Source of the DNA: Planctomycetota bacterium
Lineage (GTDB): Bacteria; Planctomycetota; Phycisphaerae; Sedimentisphaerales; Anaerobacaceae
DNA: 8,776 nt
Reading direction: 5' to 3'
NCBI GenBank assembly: GCA_023139715.1
Contig: JAGLNB010000084.1
Location: forward strand, 1 to 8,776
Shown: piece after piece, positions 5,109 to 8,776 of the stretch
Position numbering within the stretch: the first letter of the stretch is position 1
Layout: every line of letters starts with the position of its first letter
The notes under the pieces: generated by a model
Seen by the model: only the letters and a program-made list of their open reading frames with translations
The model's database searches: none
Told to the model about the DNA's origin: nothing
Program-made: the position numbers and the translations under genes

Positions 5109-5570
5109 TTACAAAGCAGCCATTTCGCAAGGCGATTCGGCCTGCTCGGATTCATCATTATTTTCGTTTAAAAAAATTTGTATCTTTCGCAGCGTCTCAC
5201 GAATTCCGTAATAAGTAGTGTTGTTTTTGCCGGCTATTTTCTTCATCGATTTGCCGAGCATAAAACGGTCTCTGGCAATGCCCAGCTCCTTCTTTGAAAA
5301 TTCGCTGCGGTTTTTCAGCAAGGTAATGTATTCACTGTTTACAAGACGTTCAGCGATTTTATGTATTTTTCGAGCCATATTTGTCTCGCTAATGTGCGCA
5401 AGCTTGGCCATCTGCCGACAGCTGCATCCGTTTTTCAGATACATTGTCATCAGCACTTTATCTTCGCCGGCCAACAAATCGATTCTGCTTTTGAGAATTT
5501 CTATCTGACTTCTGTAATCATTTCTGGCCTTAGCCAAATCAAAAGGTGCATTTTCATAGATATTGTCCAT
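5109..5570 (-). CDS. Sigma-region-4-like HTH regulator
   Basis: Counted from the ATG at 5570, the protein has 153 residues. Residues about 24-72 resemble sigma-70 region 4: a helix near LLAGEDKVLMTMYLKNG, then the helix-turn-helix CRQMAKLAHISETNMARKIH and a trailing helix AERLV. A second HTH-like stretch follows near 104-132 (LGKSMKKIAGKNNTTYYGIR), then an acidic tail. I chose 5570 because GGGGGAAAAG lies just upstream. A GTG at 5675 would add 35 residues of uncertain quality (NITGFCGDGKPITK), and an ATG at 5585 is also possible. No sigma region 2 is present, so it is more likely a DNA-binding regulator than a full sigma factor. It is the first gene after the promoter at 5776-5803 and may control the cluster, including itself. 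Confidence 0.65.
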   Translation of the reverse strand: MDNIYENAPFDLAKARNDYRSQIEILKSRIDLLAGEDKVLMTMYLKNGCSCRQMAKLAHISETNMARKIHKIAERLVNSEYITLLKNRSEFSKKELGIARDRFMLGKSMKKIAGKNNTTYYGIRETLRKIQIFLNENNDESEQAESPCEMAAL

Positions 5571-5775
5571 TTGCTTTTCCCCCATTGGATTGATTGTTAA
5601 CCACTGATTATTTTTTTGTCGTTTTGTGATTGGCTTGCCGTCGCCGCAAAAGCCGGTTATGTTAGTTTTTGCCACGCATCAGCGATATTTTACAATTCAG
5701 GGCGGGCGGCTTTGGGCATTGAGCTGAAAACGCTTTTCGCTTATGTTATTTACCTGAACACTTAACATTGGTGGT

Positions 5776-5803
5776 ATTTTACCATAATACAAAACAAAGT
5801 CAA
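5776..5803 (-). promoter_or_regulatory. Sigma-70-like promoter for the leftward cluster
   Basis: On the minus strand, TTGACT (5798-5803) is followed after 16 bases by TAAAAT (5776-5781). Taking the -35 as TTTGAC gives a 17-base spacer. The predicted start near 5769 leaves about 100 or 200 bases of leader, depending on which start codon of the sigma-like gene is used. It is the clearest promoter in the window. Confidence 0.7.
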
Positions 5804-5956
5804 ACAATTTGTAAAATCTTTTTTGAATTTTTATCATATTTTAGGATATATTAAACAAAAAATGACCATTCCAGCCGTTTTTTGTGATTTCCAATGATTT
5901 TAGTCCTATAAATATTTTTTACCGCATTGATATAAAATTGCAATATCGGACGATAA

Positions 5957-6004
5957 GAATGTAGAATGTAGAATGTAGAATTGAGAATTGAGAATTGAGA
6001 ATTA
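5957..6004 (+). repeat. Heptamer tandem array (GAATGTA x3 then GAATTGA x3)
   Basis: Three perfect GAATGTA units (5957-5977) run without a break into three GAATTGA units (5978-5998) and a partial unit. Both unit types are 7 bp, as is the GTATTGC array at 2041-2061. The switch from one unit to another inside one register suggests that substitutions spread by slippage. Confidence 0.9.
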
Positions 6005-6249
6005 AAGGATTAGACACAGATTTCGCAGACTCGTGCTACGTAGCGATACTTCGCAGAGTAGTATTACGCTGAAATAAATAATACCAAAAATCCGTGAAAA
6101 TCCTGTTAATCCATGATTGATTTTATGTTATAAAAAGCTCTGTGTTCTCTGTGGCTAAATTTTTTATCTTTCTTATTTTAGCCACGAATTAACACATTTT
6201 TTTGTTTTTTAATCAGCGAAATCAGTGTAATCTGCGATTAAACAAAATA

Positions 6250-6300
6250 AAAGTGTGAAAAGTTGAGATTGCTTCAGCCAAAAAACGGCCTCGCAATGAC
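6250..6300 (-). repeat. GTCATTGCGAGG dispersed repeat, inverted copy 3
   Basis: The reverse complement starts GTCATTGCGAGGCCG and ends in CACTTT, as in 395-445 and 2066-2116. The middle has diverged (TTTTTTGGCTGAAGCAATCT in place of TTTGGCCGCGGCAATCT). Confidence 0.8.
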
Positions 6301-6330
6301 CAGTCTTCGCTAAAGCTACGACTGGCAGGC

Positions 6331-6461
6331 AAAAAAATCTGTGTAATCAGCGCAATCAGTGATTAAATAAAATAAAACAACAAGCCTGCCCACATCCGTT
6401 CGACTACGCTCAGGGCAGGGGTGGCAGGGCTAAGCGAGATACGGGATACGCTTCACGAAAT
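6331..6461 (-). repeat. Right arm of the long-range inverted repeat
   Basis: The reverse complement of 6422-6461 equals 72-111 with one mismatch, and that of 6331-6383 closely matches 126-179. Between these parts lies a hairpin different from the one on the left: CCTGCCC (6385-6391) pairs with GGGCAGG (6413-6419) around TTCGACTACGCTCA. A direct relative of this arm, without the 40-base core, is at 7623-7710. Confidence 0.85.
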
Positions 6462-6519
6462 TGGCAGGGCTAACCGTAAAATATGCCCTTTTGAGCAGCA
6501 TCAAAAAAAGGTTTGAATT

Positions 6520-7479
6520 ATGAAAATAGTTTATTTTGGAAGCGGCAAATTCGGAATCGACTCGCTGGACGCATTGGCCAAAACTGGGCAGGTTCCTGAA
6601 TTTATTGTAACTCAGCCCTCAAAGCCGGCCGGCCGTGGGCAAAAGCCAAAGCCGACTGCTGTTGCGAACTGGGCAGCGGAAAACTCCGTCAGCTTCATAG
6701 AAACCGCAAATACCAATTCAGACGAAATCTATGAAAAACTGGTTTTACTTGAGCCGGATTTGATTTTAGTAATTGCGTTCGGCCAGAAAATCTCAAACCG
6801 CATCATATCGCTGCCAAAAAAGGCAATTATAAATGTTCATTCTTCGCTGCTGCCAAAGTATCGAGGAGCAGCTCCAATCAATTGGGCAATTATAAACGGC
6901 GAGGCCAAAACCGGAGTCAGTATAATAACGGTGGCAGAGAAGATGGATGCGGGCGATGTTTTAGGCCAGCGTGAAACCGAAATTCCTGCAACTGAAACAG
7001 CCGACCAATTGCATAATAGATTGGCAAGACTGGCTGCCCCTCTACTGCTCGAAACAATAGCTCAAATCGAAAACGATTCGGCAAATTACGTCAGGCAGAA
7101 TTCGTCAAAAACAACGACAGCGCCAAAGCTGAAAAAATCAGATGGCTTTCTTGACTTTAATGAATCGGCTGAAATTTTAGCTCGGAAGATTCGCGGCCTT
7201 TGGCCATGGCCGGCGGCAGCAGCAATTTATCAAGCACAAAAAACAAATAAAGATTTGCAGATTATAATTGCCGAAGCAGAGCCAATTGAAAATTTAGATA
7301 CAAATCCAAAAAATTTGCCTGTCGGCTCGCTCAACGAAAATCTGAATGTTGTTTGCGGAAGCGGGGCACTGGAAATTATAAAAATTAAGCCGGCTGGAAA
7401 AAAAATTATGACATTTGCAGAATTCGCCAATGGCCGCCATTGTCAGCAGGGTGATAAATTCGTTAAGATGAATAGATAA
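6520..7479 (+). CDS. fmt: Methionyl-tRNA formyltransferase
   Basis: A complete 319-residue enzyme, the usual length. It formylates the amino group of Met on initiator tRNA using 10-formyl-tetrahydrofolate, in the cytoplasm, for translation initiation. The Rossmann-type catalytic domain spans about 1-185: an N-terminal strand VYFGSGKFG, the SKPAGRGQKPKPTAV loop, the signature VHSSLLPKYRGAAPINWAI (106-124) and the KMDAGDVL segment. Putative catalytic residues are N105, H107 and D143, equivalent to the N/H/D triad of this family. The C-terminal tRNA-binding domain (about 205-315) includes KIRGLWPWPAA. AAAGG eight bases before the ATG is a good ribosome site. The def gene that often precedes fmt is absent here; the preceding DNA is repeats. 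rsmB follows on the same strand, a common arrangement, but with a repeat-filled gap of about 257 bases. Confidence 0.97.
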   Translation: MKIVYFGSGKFGIDSLDALAKTGQVPEFIVTQPSKPAGRGQKPKPTAVANWAAENSVSFIETANTNSDEIYEKLVLLEPDLILVIAFGQKISNRIISLPKKAIINVHSSLLPKYRGAAPINWAIINGEAKTGVSIITVAEKMDAGDVLGQRETEIPATETADQLHNRLARLAAPLLLETIAQIENDSANYVRQNSSKTTTAPKLKKSDGFLDFNESAEILARKIRGLWPWPAAAAIYQAQKTNKDLQIIIAEAEPIENLDTNPKNLPVGSLNENLNVVCGSGALEIIKIKPAGKKIMTFAEFANGRHCQQGDKFVKMNR

Positions 7480-7518
7480 AGAATTAAACGCAGATTTCAC
7501 TGATTACGCTGAGATAAA

Positions 7519-7540
7519 CCCCGTCATAGTGATGACGGGG
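7519..7540 (-). repeat. Palindromic hairpin, family 1 (inverted copy) after fmt
   Basis: Perfect 9-bp stem CCCCGTCAT/ATGACGGGG with loop AGTG, 40 bases after the fmt stop. Its reverse complement, GGTTAG-stem-CACT-stem-TTT, matches the flanks and loop of 104-125, but the stem sequence is different. There is no T-tract on the rightward side, so an fmt terminator role is doubtful. Confidence 0.75.
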
Positions 7541-7576
7541 CTAACCAAAATAAACTGCGAAATCCATAACTAAAAA

Positions 7577-7712
7577 TCTCTGTGTTCTCTGTGGCCTCTG
7601 TGGCTAAATTTTTTATCTTTTAATCTGTGTAATCAGTGATTAAATAAAATAAAACAACAACCCTGTCCACATCCATTCGGCTACGCTCAGGACAGGAGTG
7701 GCAGGGCTAAAC
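7577..7712 (-). repeat. Repeat block between fmt and rsmB
   Basis: It contains TCTGTGTTCTCTGTGG...GGCTAAATTTTTTATC (also at about 6138-6170) and then a relative of 6333-6433: AATCAGTGATTAAATAAAAT, a hairpin CCTGTCC (7662-7668)/GGACAGG (7690-7696) and AGTGGCAGGGCTAA. The hairpin stem differs from the 6385-6419 copy by a paired change (T-A to C-G). No gene lies in the spacer. Confidence 0.75.
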
Positions 7713-7736
7713 AAAAAAACAATCACCTAAAAAACT

Positions 7737-8776
7737 GTGTTAAATAAAAAATTAAAAACCGCAAGAGCCATCGCAATGGATGCACTTAATCGCTTCGACT
7801 CAAAAAACGATTATGCAGCTACGATTCTAAACGAACTGCTCAGCGAAACAAATCAGCGGCAAAGAGCAACCGACATTGTTTATGGAACGCTCAGAAATTA
7901 TCTCGCAATCGATACGGTGCTCGAAAAAATCGGCGAATGCACAATAAAAAGAATTTCGCCAAAACTGCGGAACATAATTCGTGTTGCAATTTACGAACTT
8001 ATTTATTGCCCACAAACCGCTAAATATTCAATCCTCAATGAAGCAGTCGAAATCACAAAAACTATAGCAGGGCAAAAGCAGGCCGGATTTGTAAATGCCA
8101 TTTTGCGTAAAATCGACAGAGCAATAAAAAATCGCCAAACGCCTTTGGAAAAGGCAAATACGCAAGCAACCATTGTGCAAAACTTGTCAAGCGGATGCGA
8201 ATTCAACGAATTATTTTTGCCGCCGGCCACTACAAATCCAGCTGCTCATTTAAGCGAAGTTTTTTCGCTGCCGAGCTGGCTCGTCGCCGACTGGCTCGAT
8301 GAATTTGGATTTGAAAAAACAAGGCAAATTTGTTTCGGCTCAAATCGCAAGCCGGCTATTTACGTTCGGCCAAATACACTGAAAATAACCGCGGAAGAAC
8401 TCGCTGAAAAATTTACGCAGGAAAAAATCGAAACGGTTTCGACCGGCTCACCATCAAACCAAATCCTGCCAAACGAATCTATGCTCCTTGTAAAAAGTCC
8501 AAAAGCAATTGTCAATCTGCCCGGCTTTGCCGGCGGCCTCTTTAGCGTTCAGGATATTACGGCCTCAAAGCCGGTTAAAATTCTAAATCCAAAACCCAAT
8601 TGGAAAATACTCGACCTCTGCGCAGCTCCGGGAACAAAAACAACCCAGCTCGCTGAATACACAAATGACGCTGCGGAAATTGTCGCTACAGACATTGACA
8701 GTGAGCGATTAAAAAAAGTCAGCGAAAATATAAAACGACTAAAAATAAAAAGTGTTACGTTTTCAGATTATGAGAA
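7737..8776 (+). CDS. rsmB: 16S rRNA m5C967 methyltransferase (partial, 3' end off window)
   Basis: The first 346 codons of a protein usually about 430-450 residues long, running off the window. It methylates C967 of 16S rRNA with S-adenosylmethionine. The N-terminal NusB-like helical domain spans about 1-145 (TARAIAMDALNRFD, RQRATDIVYGTLRNYL, ILNEAVEITK, GFVNAILRKI). The methyltransferase part has VRPNTLK, GLFSVQD and SAM motif I LDLCAAPGTKTTQLAE (292-307), then VATDIDSERL. The catalytic cysteine motifs lie beyond the window. Start choice: the frame is open from 7731. GTG at 7737 keeps the first helix (LKTARAIAMDAL), while the first ATG at 7776 would cut it in half, so I prefer GTG although no Shine-Dalgarno is obvious. 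A short dispersed repeat encodes residues about 233-240. Confidence 0.93.
   Translation, partial: MLNKKLKTARAIAMDALNRFDSKNDYAATILNELLSETNQRQRATDIVYGTLRNYLAIDTVLEKIGECTIKRISPKLRNIIRVAIYELIYCPQTAKYSILNEAVEITKTIAGQKQAGFVNAILRKIDRAIKNRQTPLEKANTQATIVQNLSSGCEFNELFLPPATTNPAAHLSEVFSLPSWLVADWLDEFGFEKTRQICFGSNRKPAIYVRPNTLKITAEELAEKFTQEKIETVSTGSPSNQILPNESMLLVKSPKAIVNLPGFAGGLFSVQDITASKPVKILNPKPNWKILDLCAAPGTKTTQLAEYTNDAAEIVATDIDSERLKKVSENIKRLKIKSVTFSDYE
8435..8455 (-). repeat. GAGC-GTCGAA-type repeat inside rsmB
   Basis: GGTTTCGACCGGCTCACCATC shares GTTTCGAC-GGCTCAC with the reverse complement of 3655-3676 and TTCGAC--GCTCACCA with 1731-1750. It encodes VSTGSPS between the linker and the methyltransferase domain, a likely surface loop. 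Confidence 0.55.

Larger units (their letters stand above)
5676..6519. other. Divergent intergenic region rich in repeats
   Basis: I find no gene in these 844 bases. The part nearest the regulator (5700-5940) is AT-rich and repeat-poor and carries its promoter. From 5957 rightwards there are a heptamer array, CACAGATTTCGCAGA-type oligomers interrupted by a GCTACGTAGC palindrome (6035-6044), TCTGTGTTCTCTGTGGCTAA (also near 7579), the inverted GTCATTGCGAGG repeat, a CCAGTC/GACTGG hairpin (about 6299-6324) and the right arm of the long-range inverted repeat. A TAAAAT at 6477-6482 could be the fmt -10 box, but I see no good -35 for it. Confidence 0.75.

Noticed and set aside
445..5570. Complete prophage
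   Set aside because: No integrase, portal, capsid, tail or lysis genes and no tRNA attachment site are visible in the window.
5676..6519. tRNA or structured RNA gene in the long intergenic region
   Set aside because: I found no cloverleaf or CCA-ended arms; the visible hairpins are members of the dispersed repeat families.

Overview
The window looks like the chromosome of a free-living bacterium. It is moderately AT-rich, with unusually repeat-laden intergenic DNA. The style of the repeats, the sigma-like regulator and the split ATPase/acetyltransferase pair make me think of Planctomycetota (Phycisphaerae-like lineages). That is an impression from memory and is not shown by the sequence.

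Layout. (1) Positions 1-444 hold no gene, only palindromic and dispersed repeats. (2) Positions 445-5570 hold six leftward (minus-strand) genes. In transcription order these are a small sigma-region-4-like helix-turn-helix protein, an ABC-type ATPase, a GNAT-fold acyltransferase, a ParB-like nuclease-domain protein, a small HTH protein that is probably a terminase small subunit, and a phage-type large terminase. A good sigma-70-like promoter lies upstream at 5776-5803. (3) Positions 5676-6519 are gene-free and repeat-rich. (4) Two rightward housekeeping genes follow: fmt (methionyl-tRNA formyltransferase, complete) and rsmB (16S rRNA m5C967 methyltransferase), which is cut by the window end.

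How the genes may work together. The six minus-strand genes look like the DNA-handling end of a phage or gene-transfer element: a regulator, a DNA-modification or processing pair, a ParB-like protein and the two terminase subunits. No portal, capsid, tail, integrase or lysis gene is visible. The ATPase and acyltransferase are translationally coupled and resemble the two halves of the fused ABC-ATPase/acetyltransferase family COG2401. With the terminase next door, a Mom-like DNA-base modification role is a testable hypothesis.

The repeats matter in their own right. A collinear inverted set of repeats brackets the module (72-445 against 6250-6461). Hairpin stems vary with compensatory changes. 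A double-palindrome element sits in frame inside the ParB-like gene. A short GAGC-GTCGAA-type repeat occurs inside four coding sequences as well as between genes.
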